Below are positions 1 through 8,350 of a stretch of 33,134 nucleotides of DNA, one piece after another. The translations under genes were made by a program, and so were the position numbers. The stretch covers positions 1-33,134 of the forward strand of contig JAJEBW010000017.1 of the NCBI GenBank assembly GCA_022822325.1, in the 5' to 3' direction. Each line of letters begins with the position of its first letter. The first letter of the stretch is position 1. This DNA comes from Gemmatimonadota bacterium. GTDB taxonomy: Bacteria > Gemmatimonadota > Gemmatimonadetes > Longimicrobiales > Gaopeijiaceae. The notes under the pieces are model-generated. The model did not search any database. It was not told where the DNA came from and was given only the letters and a program-made list of their open reading frames with translations.

Positions 1-479
1 ACGACGTCCGAGGCGCAGTGGTCGACGGCCGCGAAGAGCCAGCACCAGCCCTCCTCCTTCGTCCAGAACCGCGACGCGTCCGTGCCCCAGAGCTCGTCCG
101 GCTTCTCGGTCCGGATCCGGCCGCTGTGGGTCCGGTCTCCGCGGGGATGGCCCCGCCGCACCGGTGCCAGCAGCCCGTGCTCCCGCATCAGGCGGAGCAC
201 CCGGTTCTTGCCGGCCCGGATCCCCCTGGCCGCAAGCCGCGCCTTCACCTTGCGGTGGCCCTCGCCGAGGAACGGACTCGCCTTCAACACCGTCCGGATC
301 TCCTCCACCAGCTCCTCGTCGCTCAGTGCCGTCTTCGGGCCCCGCTTCCCGGGCTGGCGGCGATCAGCCTCCGGAGACCCGCCCAGCCTGGCCTCCAGCG
401 CGTACACGCTCGAACGCGCGACCCTCCACGTCTCGCACACCATCGTCAGCGGATAGGGCCGGTTCGTCGTCGGACTCAC
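1..479 (-). CDS. IS3-family transposase OrfB (DDE integrase), C-terminus outside window
   Basis: Catalyses strand cleavage and transfer of the insertion sequence. Translated from a GTG at 479 that overlaps the orfA stop (GTGA), the frame gives about 159 residues. The N-terminal part matches the HTH_21 region of OrfB proteins: a segment around FLGEGHRKVKARL, then GKNRVLRLMREHGL. It is followed by the start of the rve catalytic core: DELWGTDASRFW, with the presumed first catalytic Asp in WGTDAS, and then LFAAVDHCASDVV at the window edge. The second Asp and the Glu are off the window, so activity cannot be judged. OrfB lies in the -1 frame relative to OrfA, as in programmed-frameshift IS3 elements, but the GTGA junction also permits coupled re-initiation. 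Confidence 0.8.
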   Translation of the reverse strand, partial: MSPTTNRPYPLTMVCETWRVARSSVYALEARLGGSPEADRRQPGKRGPKTALSDEELVEEIRTVLKASPFLGEGHRKVKARLAARGIRAGKNRVLRLMREHGLLAPVRRGHPRGDRTHSGRIRTEKPDELWGTDASRFWTKEEGWCWLFAAVDHCASDV

Positions 480-842
480 CCGTCCAAGCGCCTCAAGAGC
501 TTCCTCAGCTCGTCCCCGTACCCCCTTTTTTCGAGCAGCTCCGCCTGCAACTCGACCCGCATCGTCATCTCCCCCAGCTTCGCCCGGGTGCGCAGCAACT
601 CCCCTCCCGGCCGGTTCTTTTTCTTCAGGCCCTGCCGGCCGCCTTCCAGGAACGCCCGCCGCCACCGCTCCAGCTCCGGCGGCGCTACCCAAATCTCCCG
701 GCTCACCTCGCCGATGTCCTCGCCGCGCAGCAGTTGCAAAACCACCTCGGCCTTCCGGTGGGCGCTCCACCGCTTGGGGAGGTCGGCCGGCCTCCCTAAC
801 TAAGCGGCCAGACCTCTCCTGCTCCTTCGTACTCCGAGACAT
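476..842 (-). CDS. IS3-family transposase OrfA (helix-turn-helix), frame apparently shifted by one base
   Basis: DNA-binding subunit of the IS3 transposase. An ATG at 842 is preceded by GAGAGGAG with good spacing and starts MSRSTKEQERSG, but this frame leaves the OrfA family pattern at a GGGG/CCCC run at 776-779. The family-like sequence (KRWSAHRKAEVVLQLLRGED, then a Leu/Arg-rich C-terminus ending RRLDG) continues in the +1 frame to the TGA at 476-478. In that second frame a TAG closes the reading frame at 800-802, so neither frame alone gives a normal OrfA with a good start. A one-base insertion in the C run (real decay or assembly error) explains this best; the shorter GTG-start form (745) is the alternative. 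Confidence 0.6.
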
Positions 843-911
843 CCTGTGTCTCCTCTCCCATGGACCCCGGATGGCCATGCTGGGTTCAAAATGACGCAGG
901 ATATGCCAAAA

Positions 912-2342
912 TCAGTCTTTGACGGCACCGCCAGAAATCGATGTCACCTCGAGGAAGTCCACGGCAAACTCGGCCTGAATCCGGTCGGTCTCCTGCGAAA
1001 ACGCTCCCGCTGCCGCCCACGCGTCGAGGATGGAGTCCGACATCTCCATCACGGTGCCGTTGACGGTGACCACGTCCCCCTGGGCAACGGCGACCGAATC
1101 GGCCAGGGCCATCTCGGTGAGGTGCAGCAGATAGGGCGTGCCGTTCTCGAGGTTCATCCACAGCGCCTGCGTGCCGAGCAGGCTCACGACCTCGATCCCC
1201 TCCAGGGTGACTTCCTGACCGACGTAGGCCGCGGTTCCCGTGGAGAACTCCGACAGCGCCGCCGCAGTGCTAATACCGTTCTCGTCGGGAGGGATGTGTG
1301 GAACGCATAGTTCTTGGCCCGAGGACACTTCTTGGAAGACGGATAGACGATTCAAATTCCGTAGCGTGGTCACCGAGATTCCATGGTCACTTGCAATCGT
1401 CGCGAGATCCTCTCGAAACCTCACACGGTGGGTCCGAGGAAGTCCGGCTTCGTAAGCTGCGCGAAGACTATCCAAACGACGGTACAATCCTCCGCGTATG
1501 GTATTCCATTCCTGATGCGATTGTGTGACCGGGCACCAGAACCGGACAGAATCCACCGCCGCCGCCAAGCCAACCAACGAGAAATCCACGGCACCCATTA
1601 GTTCAACGCCCAATTCGTCACGACCCAAGTAGTCGGCGGCCACATGGTCCGACGCTGGCGGTAACCAGGACTTCACCCGGTCAACGATTCCATCGGCAAG
1701 ATCCAGGGCGACCTCGGTCAAGTAGGGATCTGATGGTGGACAATGCGTCGCGCTCTCACCAGCCCTACGGTAAAACTCACCAACTTCCGATATCCACCAC
1801 TCCCGATCCGCATGCGAGTCAATCGTTCCATCCGGGACAAACCCCATCGTGCCGTCAAGATACCATGCGCCGATCTCCGGCGTCACGTTATACCGCCACG
1901 TCAGAATCTCTCCGTCCACCGCCATGCGAGTCCTTCCCAGTAGCCCTAAATTCCCTGCTACCTTGAACGCCTCCGACCTGCTGGAAGTCAACGACGTGTC
2001 CGACAACGAGATCTTCAGGAACATCCCGTCAACGGCGGTAAGTGGTGTCCCTTCGAAGCGCTCTTCGGCTCGGCACCAATAGCCCAGTGTCACCGGAACC
2101 GAATCCCGTCCCGCTACGAAGAATGAAGTAGGCCCATACGTCCGGAAGAGCCCGGTTCGCTCGCCAGTCAGATTATCTACATCAGCGACAACCTTGCCCG
2201 ACCAGCTACTAATGCTGAACGAGGACCGGTTGGGCGATTCCGCGCCATCGCGTTGGTGCATATCGACCCCGACGTCACCGCATGCAGTAACGGCCAGAGC
2301 TGCCAAGGCGTTTGAGATGAAACTGCGTGATGGCCAAGCCAT
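912..2342 (-). CDS. Lipoprotein with LysM domain and C-terminal OB-like region
   Basis: Predicted exported lipoprotein of 476 residues. The ATG at 2342 follows GGGAGG. The N-terminus has a short hydrophobic stretch ending in a lipobox (LAVTAC, Cys21). Residues 1-300 match no family I recognise. Residues 304-347 look like a LysM module (THRVRFREDLATIASDHGIS, then LRNLNRL and GQELCVP), which normally binds peptidoglycan or glycans. Residues about 371-470 repeat the GQEVTLEG / GDVVTVNGTV pattern of OB-fold domains. The coding region is visibly less GC-rich than its neighbours and ends 24 bp from the putative end of the insertion sequence, so it may be recently acquired. Function unknown; an envelope role is inference. 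Confidence 0.7.
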   Translation of the reverse strand: MAWPSRSFISNALAALAVTACGDVGVDMHQRDGAESPNRSSFSISSWSGKVVADVDNLTGERTGLFRTYGPTSFFVAGRDSVPVTLGYWCRAEERFEGTPLTAVDGMFLKISLSDTSLTSSRSEAFKVAGNLGLLGRTRMAVDGEILTWRYNVTPEIGAWYLDGTMGFVPDGTIDSHADREWWISEVGEFYRRAGESATHCPPSDPYLTEVALDLADGIVDRVKSWLPPASDHVAADYLGRDELGVELMGAVDFSLVGLAAAVDSVRFWCPVTQSHQEWNTIRGGLYRRLDSLRAAYEAGLPRTHRVRFREDLATIASDHGISVTTLRNLNRLSVFQEVSSGQELCVPHIPPDENGISTAAALSEFSTGTAAYVGQEVTLEGIEVVSLLGTQALWMNLENGTPYLLHLTEMALADSVAVAQGDVVTVNGTVMEMSDSILDAWAAAGAFSQETDRIQAEFAVDFLEVTSISGGAVKD

Positions 2343-2375
2343 ACTCCATTCCCTCCCACGAATATCCAGACGGTC

Positions 2376-2432
2376 AATGCGAGAATGCTTCTCAAACGAA
2401 AAAAATAGCCTGCTCCAACGTTGTTGTAAACG
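2376..2432 (-). promoter_or_regulatory. AT-rich spacer between panE-like gene and lipoprotein
   Basis: A short AT-rich gap in otherwise GC-rich DNA. It holds a small inverted repeat (GAGAA-TGC-TTCTC at 2381-2393), a run of seven A/T at 2399-2405, and a second weak stem (AACGT/ACGTT near 2417-2433). It probably contains the end of the upstream transcript and the promoter of the lipoprotein gene. No convincing -35/-10 pair or canonical terminator can be picked by eye. Confidence 0.25.
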
Positions 2433-3446
2433 TCAGAAGGCCAGCGAGCGCTTCGCAGCGACGGCGGAGCGTTCCCCCCACAACCCCGCCACCGCCGCCC
2501 GTTGCTGCACCAGCGCCAGGACCACATCGATCGTCGGCGTGGCCACGCCCACCAACCGCCCGAGTTCCTGGACCGCGGTCACCAGGGCGTCGATCTCCAT
2601 GGCGCGGCCGCGCTCCAGGTCCTGCAGCATTGAGGTGCGGTGCGCCCCCACCGCCGCCGCGCCGTCGATTCGTCGCTCGACGTCGATCCGGAAGCGCACC
2701 CCCAGCGCCTCGGCGATTGCGCGCGCCTCCTCCATCATCGCGCGGGCGACGCCGCGGGTTCCCGGTTCGGTGGCGACGCGGTCCAGGGTGGCCAGGGTGA
2801 GTGCGCTGATCGGGTTGAAACAGACGTTTCCGAGGAGCTTGACCCAGATTTCCTCGCGGATTCGGCGGACCGGCGCGCGCAGACCCGCCTTCCGGAATGC
2901 TCCGCTGAGCGCCTTCACCCGCGCGGTCTTCCTGCCCGAGGGCTCCCCCAGGGTGAAGCGGTTGCCGTAGAGGTGGCGAATCACCCCCGGTTCCTCGATC
3001 TCCGACGCGACATACACGACGCAGCCGATTGCGCGCCCGGGACCGATGCCGCTCCATTGGCGGCCGCCCGGATCGACGCTCTGCAACCGCCGCCCTTCCC
3101 ACTCCCCCCCCACCCCGTGGAAGTACCACCACGGCACCCCGTTCTGCGCCGTCACCACGGCGGTTTCGGGACCCAGCAACGGCTGCATCGCATCGACCAC
3201 TCCGGGGGCCGAATGCGCCTTCAGGGTGACGATCACGAAGTCCTGCGCACCGGCTTGCGAGGGGTCGTCGGTGCAGAGCGGCCTCGCGACGACCTCGTTC
3301 CCGGCCTCCCGCAGCCGCACGCCGTCTGCCTGCATCGCGGCCAGATGCGGACCCCGCGCAATCAGGGTGGCGTCGATTCCGGCCAGCGCCAGCTTTGCGC
3401 CGAGGTATCCGCCGGTCGCGCCCGCGCCGTAGATGGCGATCTTCAT
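2433..3446 (-). CDS. panE: 2-dehydropantoate 2-reductase family protein (ketopantoate reductase)
   Basis: NADPH-dependent reductase family that converts ketopantoate to pantoate in pantothenate and CoA synthesis; many paralogues act on other 2-oxo acids. The chosen ATG at 3446 gives 337 residues, starting directly with the Rossmann motif GAGATGG (residues 7-13); an upstream in-frame start would add 29 low-complexity residues. Other family marks are VTLKAHS (about 73-79), TAQNGVPWW (about 99-107) and the catalytic region EEIWVKLLGNVCFNPIS, with the expected Lys203, Asn207 and Asn211. It lies 127 bp downstream of an acyl-CoA ligase on the same strand and may be co-transcribed with it. That partner, rather than panB/panC, leaves the true substrate open. 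Confidence 0.85.
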   Translation of the reverse strand: MKIAIYGAGATGGYLGAKLALAGIDATLIARGPHLAAMQADGVRLREAGNEVVARPLCTDDPSQAGAQDFVIVTLKAHSAPGVVDAMQPLLGPETAVVTAQNGVPWWYFHGVGGEWEGRRLQSVDPGGRQWSGIGPGRAIGCVVYVASEIEEPGVIRHLYGNRFTLGEPSGRKTARVKALSGAFRKAGLRAPVRRIREEIWVKLLGNVCFNPISALTLATLDRVATEPGTRGVARAMMEEARAIAEALGVRFRIDVERRIDGAAAVGAHRTSMLQDLERGRAMEIDALVTAVQELGRLVGVATPTIDVVLALVQQRAAVAGLWGERSAVAAKRSLAF

Positions 3447-3573
3447 GGGTTGCCGCTCTCGCTCCCGGTCCGGCGCTCGCCCGCCCGCGCGGCCCACCGT
3501 TCTCGGCTCCTGGCCATGTGGGATGGGCGACATTTCGGGCCGGTCCGCTTCGCCGCGCCCGCCGACGCCGCCC

Positions 3574-5109
3574 TCATTCCCCCTCCTTCCCCAACCCCAA
3601 CTGCTTCGCCAACCCGATTCTGCGCAGCTTCCCCGTCGGGCCCTTGGGGATTTCGTCCAGGATCACCACCCTGCGCGGCACCTTGAAGCCCGCCAGCCGC
3701 CCGGCCGCGAACTGGCGAATCTCGCCCGGACCCGCCTCGGCGCCCTCCCGCAGGACCACGGCCGCGGCCACCTCCTCGCCCAGCTTCGGGTGCGGCATCG
3801 CGAAGGTCACAACCTGCTGCACGGCCGCGTGGTCCATCAGCGCCTCGTCCACCTCGCGCGGCGAAATCTTCTCGCCGCCCCGGTTTATGATCTCCTTGAG
3901 GCGTCCGGTGATGGTGAGATAGCCGTCGTCGTCGCGAAATCCCTGGTCGCCGGTGCGAAACCAGCCGTGGGCGAAGGCCTGGCGGTTGGCGGCTTCGTTG
4001 TTTTCATAGCCGGGGGTGACATTGGGCCCGCGAATCACGACTTCGCCCTCTACGCCGGAGTCAAGATGATTCCCCCCGGCATCCATGACCGACACCTCGG
4101 GGCCCGCGGCGATTCCCACGGTGCCCGGTTTGCGGGGCGCGGGCGGCAACGGATTGCAGGTCATCTGGTGCGCGGCCTCGGTCATTGCATAAGCCTCGAC
4201 GACCGGCGCGGCGAAGAGATCCTCCAGCTCCAGCATGACGCGCGACGGCAAAGCGGCGGAGGATGAACGAATGAAGCGCAGCCGCAACCGTTCGACCACG
4301 TCGGCATTGCGAGCGGCCCGGGCCAGAATCGTCTGGTGCATCGTGGGCACCGCCGAATACCAGGTCGGATCGGCGTCGGCCAGCCAGCCAAAGATGCGGA
4401 GCGCATTGAAGCCCGGCGCACAATAGACGCTCGCGCCCGCATGCAGGGTCGCCAGCACGCAGGCCATCAATCCGTGAATGTGAAAGAGCGGCATCACATT
4501 GAGACAACGGTCGGTGGATTCCAGCCGGAGCGATTGGCGAATGTTGTCGGCCGATGCGCAGATGTTGCGGTGAAGCAACGGCACGATCTTGGGCCTCGAG
4601 GTGGTTCCGGAGGTGTGCAGGACGAGGGCGACGTCGTCGGGTCCGGCAAGTCCGCCGCGCGCGGGCGCCGCGTTCCCGGGTTCGCCCACGAAGGAAAAGA
4701 CGCCCGCCGAACCGTCCCGCCGGGCACGGATTTCCATGACCGGCACGCCGAGTTCGGCCGCGGCCGCCCGCGCGGGAGAATCGTCCCCCTTGGCCAGCAC
4801 CAGCGCGCTTGCGCCGAGATCCTTCAGGTAGAAGGCGAATTCGGGCTGTGTGTACGCCGGGTTGAGGGGCGCGGTGGTCGCCCCGGCCGCGATGGCCACG
4901 AAGGCGCTCGCCATCTCGGGACCGTTGGGCAGCACGATCGCGACCCGGTCGCCCCGTCCGATCCCCCGTTCGTTGAGCGCGGCTACGGTGGCGCGCAGAT
5001 GGCGGCGCAGCCCGCGGTAGCTCAGATCGGGACGGTCCGGCGCGGAGAGGGCGGTCCGGTCGTCGGCGCCGGCGGCGAGGAGTTCGGCGATGTGGGTCGG
5101 TGGGGTCAT
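3574..5109 (-). CDS. AMP-forming acyl-CoA synthetase, oxalyl-CoA synthetase-like
   Basis: Adenylate-forming enzyme (ANL superfamily) that activates a carboxylic acid as acyl-AMP and transfers it to CoA. The ATG at 5109 gives 511 residues, the usual length. Visible motifs: P-loop LHTSGTTSRPK (about 164-174), A5 YAMTEAAHQM, GWFRTGDQGF, the hinge and GRLKEIINRGGEKISPREVD, and the C-terminal catalytic lysine in PTGKLRR. The TTSRPK form of the P-loop and the INRGGEKISP segment are typical of the AAE3/Pcs60 group that includes oxalate-CoA ligases; the substrate itself is inference. First gene of a possible two-gene unit with the ketopantoate reductase-like gene. The 275 bp upstream contain an 18-bp tandem repeat. 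Confidence 0.85.
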   Translation of the reverse strand: MTPPTHIAELLAAGADDRTALSAPDRPDLSYRGLRRHLRATVAALNERGIGRGDRVAIVLPNGPEMASAFVAIAAGATTAPLNPAYTQPEFAFYLKDLGASALVLAKGDDSPARAAAAELGVPVMEIRARRDGSAGVFSFVGEPGNAAPARGGLAGPDDVALVLHTSGTTSRPKIVPLLHRNICASADNIRQSLRLESTDRCLNVMPLFHIHGLMACVLATLHAGASVYCAPGFNALRIFGWLADADPTWYSAVPTMHQTILARAARNADVVERLRLRFIRSSSAALPSRVMLELEDLFAAPVVEAYAMTEAAHQMTCNPLPPAPRKPGTVGIAAGPEVSVMDAGGNHLDSGVEGEVVIRGPNVTPGYENNEAANRQAFAHGWFRTGDQGFRDDDGYLTITGRLKEIINRGGEKISPREVDEALMDHAAVQQVVTFAMPHPKLGEEVAAAVVLREGAEAGPGEIRQFAAGRLAGFKVPRRVVILDEIPKGPTGKLRRIGLAKQLGLGKEGE

Positions 5110-5310
5110 CGGATTCGGGCCGGGCGAGCGTCTTCGCTTGCGGGTGGACGCGGATGGAGCAGGGCGGAGACTACCACAAGGGCGGTCAGGGTTCAAGCCG
5201 TGGCCGGGCCCGTGCGGGACGCTGCCTTGCAACGGACGAACGCCGCGCGATCCACGGGCGGACACGCACCCTGCGACTCTGCGACGAGCGATGCGCCACC
5301 GCCGCCTGAA

Positions 5311-5344
5311 TCACGGTCGGTGCACGCTTCACGGTCGGTGCATG
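5311..5344. repeat. 18-bp tandem direct repeat, two copies
   Basis: TCACGGTCGGTGCAC at 5311 recurs as TCACGGTCGGTGCAT at 5329, exactly 18 bp later. It sits in the 275-bp gap between the stop of the PQQ dehydrogenase and the start of the acyl-CoA ligase, about 200 bp upstream of the ligase start. The two copies could form an operator, but nothing else supports this. The rest of the gap shows no gene or RNA I recognise. Confidence 0.5.
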
Positions 5345-5384
5345 TCTCGGCTCCGCAGGCGACTCGAATCCTGTCGATCCGTTC

Positions 5385-7394
5385 CTACCCCTCCGGCAAC
5401 GCCAGCGCCACCAGCTCCCCCGGATGACCCCGCGCCCCCACCGCCACCACGATGAACTGTCGGCCTTCATGCATGTAGCTCATCGGCAAACCGGTCTGGT
5501 TGGCCGGCAACTCGATCTCGGCCACGATCTCGCCGGTCGCCTTGTCGTGCGCGCGCAACCTGTTTCCCCCTGATCCGAAGGCCGCGTACATCCCGCCGCC
5601 CTCGCCCGCGAAGAGGAGGGTGCCGGTCACCAGCAGTCCGCCCCGGTCCGGCCGCCCGGTCCTTCCCACGTCAATCCCCTCCAGCGCGGGATGCTGCTTT
5701 ACATAATCCGGTGCATCGCCATTCGGCGCCTGCCATGCGATCTCGCCCCGGTTGAGGTCGATCGCGGTGATTCGGCCCCACGGCGGCCTGAAGAGCGGCA
5801 ACCCCTGCGGTCCGCCCCCTCTCCGCAGCCGCAGCCCCCCCGTTCGGATGTAGTCCATCTCGGAAACATCCGGTTCCGCCATCAGCGCGATCACGCTGGG
5901 GGCGGTGGCCGACTGCACATAGAGGAAACCGGTCTCGGGATCGAGCGCGCCGCCCGGCCAGTTGGCGCCGCCAAGCGAACCGGGAACCATGAGCGTTCCC
6001 TGGGTGCCGCCCTCCACCGGAATCGAGGGGGGCGTGTAGAGGGGGCCGTGCCGAAGTTGCGACAGGATCTCCTCGGCCTGGGCGCGCAGCTCCGGGGTGA
6101 AGTCGATCAATTCCTCGGGATCGACGCCCTGCCGGTCATAGGGGGGAGGTTTCGTGGGGAAGGGTTGGGTGGGCGCGGTGCGTTCGCCGGGCACGTCGGT
6201 CTGGGGAACCGGCCGCTCCTCGATCGGCCAGACGGGTTCGCCGGTGCGACGGTCGAAGACGAAGGTGAAGGTTTGCTTGGTGATCTGCGCGATCGCCGGA
6301 ATCTCGCGTCCGTCCACCACCAGATCCGCCAGGATGGGCGCCGCCGGAGGATCGTAGTCCCACACCCCGTGGTGCACCGTCTGGAAGTGCCAGACGCGCT
6401 CGCCGGTCGCCGCATCGAGCGCCACCAGGCTCTGGGAGAAGAGGTTGTCGCCGGGGCGGTGGCCGCCGTAGTAGTCTCCGGTGCCAAGCTCCACCGGAAG
6501 ATAGACGTAGCCGAGTTCGGGATCCGCGCTCAGTGCGGTCCAGACGGCGGCGTTCCCGGTGTACTCCCAGGAGCCGTCCTCCCAGCTCTCGTTGCCGTAT
6601 TCGCCCGCCTGCGGAATCGTGTGGAAGGTCCAGCGCAGCTTGCCGGTGACGGCGTCGTAGCCGCGCACATGCCCCGGCGGCATCTCGGGCGACCGCGGCG
6701 CTCCACCGGACGGCAGCGCCGACCCCACCACCACCACATCCCCCACCACGATCGGCGGCGAACTCGATCCGATCGGCGCGCTCTCAAGGTCCACCTTGCG
6801 GCCCAGTTGGCGGCGCAGATCCACCACGCCGCCGCCTCCGAACTCCTCCACCGGGTGTCCCGTTCCCGCGTCGAGCGCAACCAGGTGGAATCCCGGAGTG
6901 ATCATGAAGATGCGCGGCCCCCCGGTCCCCCGTCCCTCCCACCACGCCACCCCTCTCCCCGAACTGCGGCGCGGCGCCGACCTCTCCCCCTCGTCCAGGC
7001 GGTAGCTCCAGAGCGTTTCGCCCGTTCCCGCATCGATCGCGACCACCGCCCGCCGGTACCCCGCCGTCGCGTAGAGCACCCCATCCACCATGAGCGGCGT
7101 CGTGCGGTAGTTGAATTCGGGCACGGGGCCGAAGTTGTCGGACCGCCAGCGCCAGACGATCTCCAGCGAAGCCGCGTTGCTCCGGTCGATCTGGTCGAGC
7201 GCGGCGTAGCGGGTGCCGCCCGGATCCCCGCCGTAGTGGCGCCACTGTCCGTCCCGGGCGCCCTCCTGGGCGGTGGCGGCGACGGAGCCGGAGAGCGCGA
7301 CCAGGAGCGCGGCTGCGGGGGCAGGCAGTCTGCGGATCGCGCCGCTCGGTGTTTGTCCACGGGTTGCCGGGGTCGGGTTGCGAGCGGTGTGCAA
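5385..7394 (-). CDS. Exported PQQ-dependent dehydrogenase (quinoprotein, no cytochrome domain)
   Basis: Quinoprotein that oxidises alcohols or sugars in the periplasm using pyrroloquinoline quinone. The frame shows an eight-bladed propeller-type sequence with W-motif repeats (GYDAVTGKLRWTFHT, LDAATGERVWHFQT, IDLNRGEIAWQ, HDKATGEIVAEIEL). It also has the HHGVWDYDPPAAPILADL segment typical of the glucose-dehydrogenase-like branch. I place the start at a TTG (7394) with GGAG six bases upstream; it gives 669 residues with a signal peptide (a hydrophobic AAALLVALSGSVAATA core, then QEG). An ATG at 7562 is possible but adds a poorly organised N-terminus. No CxxCH heme motif is present, so electrons must leave through a separate acceptor. 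Substrate unknown. Divergent from the nfeD-flotillin operon. Confidence 0.85.
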   Translation of the reverse strand: MHTARNPTPATRGQTPSGAIRRLPAPAAALLVALSGSVAATAQEGARDGQWRHYGGDPGGTRYAALDQIDRSNAASLEIVWRWRSDNFGPVPEFNYRTTPLMVDGVLYATAGYRRAVVAIDAGTGETLWSYRLDEGERSAPRRSSGRGVAWWEGRGTGGPRIFMITPGFHLVALDAGTGHPVEEFGGGGVVDLRRQLGRKVDLESAPIGSSSPPIVVGDVVVVGSALPSGGAPRSPEMPPGHVRGYDAVTGKLRWTFHTIPQAGEYGNESWEDGSWEYTGNAAVWTALSADPELGYVYLPVELGTGDYYGGHRPGDNLFSQSLVALDAATGERVWHFQTVHHGVWDYDPPAAPILADLVVDGREIPAIAQITKQTFTFVFDRRTGEPVWPIEERPVPQTDVPGERTAPTQPFPTKPPPYDRQGVDPEELIDFTPELRAQAEEILSQLRHGPLYTPPSIPVEGGTQGTLMVPGSLGGANWPGGALDPETGFLYVQSATAPSVIALMAEPDVSEMDYIRTGGLRLRRGGGPQGLPLFRPPWGRITAIDLNRGEIAWQAPNGDAPDYVKQHPALEGIDVGRTGRPDRGGLLVTGTLLFAGEGGGMYAAFGSGGNRLRAHDKATGEIVAEIELPANQTGLPMSYMHEGRQFIVVAVGARGHPGELVALALPEG

Positions 7395-7634
7395 GGGGAA
7401 CTCCGATCGGTTGCGGGGGACTTGCGGCCGGTGCGGCCGGCACGGCGGAACTTGCCTGGGCGCCGACGGGTGAAGATGATGCCCGTTGCGGCGGTACGAA
7501 AGGGACCGTGTCCGGAACCGGTCCCCGATCCAGCGCCGAGACACGATCCGGCACCGACGCATGAATCGCCCCAACGCGCGAACCACGCCCGCGGACAAGC
7601 CGGTCCCGCGTCCTCCAACCCCAGGGAGCCCGCC

Positions 7635-8213
7635 ATGATTTCGGCCTACATCTTCTCGCTCGTCGTCGGAGGGGGGCTCCTGACGCTCTCGCTCTTCGGG
7701 GACCTCTTCGGCGGCGACGCGGAGCTCGACGCCGGCGCCGACATCGATGTGGACGCCGACGGGATCGGGGACGGCGCCGAGATCGCCAAGCTCCTGTCGC
7801 TCCGGTCGCTCGTCTATGCGCTCTTCGGCTTCGGAGGCTCCGGGCTGGTCCTGTCCTTCACCCTGGGCGGCGGTCTTGTCACCGGAATGATCGCCCTGGC
7901 GATGGGGCTGGGCTCGGGCGCGCTGGTCGGCACCGTCTTCGGCTACCTCAAGCGAACCGAGGCGGGGCAGATCCAGGGCGAGGCGGAGCTGAGCGGGCTG
8001 ACGGGCGAGGTTCTCCTTCCGATTGGCCCGGGCGAGACCGGCGAGGTGCGGATCAGGAGCGGAGACCGCCGCTACCGCATCCGGGCGCGCGCCGACGACG
8101 AATCGGGACCGGACGCCGAGCTGGAGGCGGGACGCGCGATCATGGTGGTGGACGTGAAAGAGGGCGTGGCCCGGGTCGCGCCGGTCAGGATGAAGCTTTT
8201 GCGGGACGAGTAG
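7635..8213 (+). CDS. NfeD-like membrane protein
   Basis: Small membrane protein of the NfeD family, partner of flotillin-type proteins in membrane organisation. The ATG at 7635 has AGGGAG six bases upstream and gives 192 residues. There is an N-terminal membrane segment (about 2-21), then an acidic linker rich in Asp and Gly. Two further hydrophobic segments follow (about 57-75 and 79-101), and the C-terminal part (about 110-190) is soluble and fits the small OB-fold of NfeD proteins (GLTGEVLLPIGPGETGEVRI; VKEGVARVAPV). It lies 137 bp before the flotillin gene on the same strand, the usual nfeD-flotillin pairing. The 240 bp upstream, shared with the divergent PQQ dehydrogenase, must hold both promoters; none is obvious. 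Confidence 0.8.
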   Translation: MISAYIFSLVVGGGLLTLSLFGDLFGGDAELDAGADIDVDADGIGDGAEIAKLLSLRSLVYALFGFGGSGLVLSFTLGGGLVTGMIALAMGLGSGALVGTVFGYLKRTEAGQIQGEAELSGLTGEVLLPIGPGETGEVRIRSGDRRYRIRARADDESGPDAELEAGRAIMVVDVKEGVARVAPVRMKLLRDE

Positions 8214-8350
8214 GTATTCGACCCCATGATCCCATATTCGATTCCGGACGCGCCGCCCCGGCGCGCACGCTGCACAGGACAGCTCCGGACCTTTCCCCGG
8301 CGGGGCCGCAGGGGCTCCGCGCATTCAGCCGCCTCAAGGAGGTAACCGCA

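Larger units (their letters stand above)
1..888 (-). mobile_element. IS3-type insertion sequence, partial (right part of window missing its other end)
   Basis: Two overlapping minus-strand frames give the classic orfA/orfB layout of the IS3 family: a small helix-turn-helix protein followed, in the -1 frame, by an integrase-type DDE transposase that runs off the window. On the minus strand the putative left end reads TGAACCCAGCATGG (888 to 875), just upstream of a strong ribosome site and the orfA start; a TG-initiated end fits the family. The other end lies outside the window, so terminal repeats and target duplication cannot be compared and the 888 boundary is tentative. Confidence 0.55.

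Noticed and set aside
2177..2527. 116-residue minus-strand frame with a hydrophobic segment (ILALTVWIFVGGNGVWLG)
   Set aside because: It overlaps the start of the LysM lipoprotein and the end of the panE-like gene in another frame, with no ribosome site; the hydrophobic stretch comes from the AT-rich spacer.
5691..7634. Plus-strand frame running into nfeD
   Set aside because: This part is antisense to the PQQ dehydrogenase and low in complexity; only the part from ATG 7635 is membrane-protein-like with a ribosome site.
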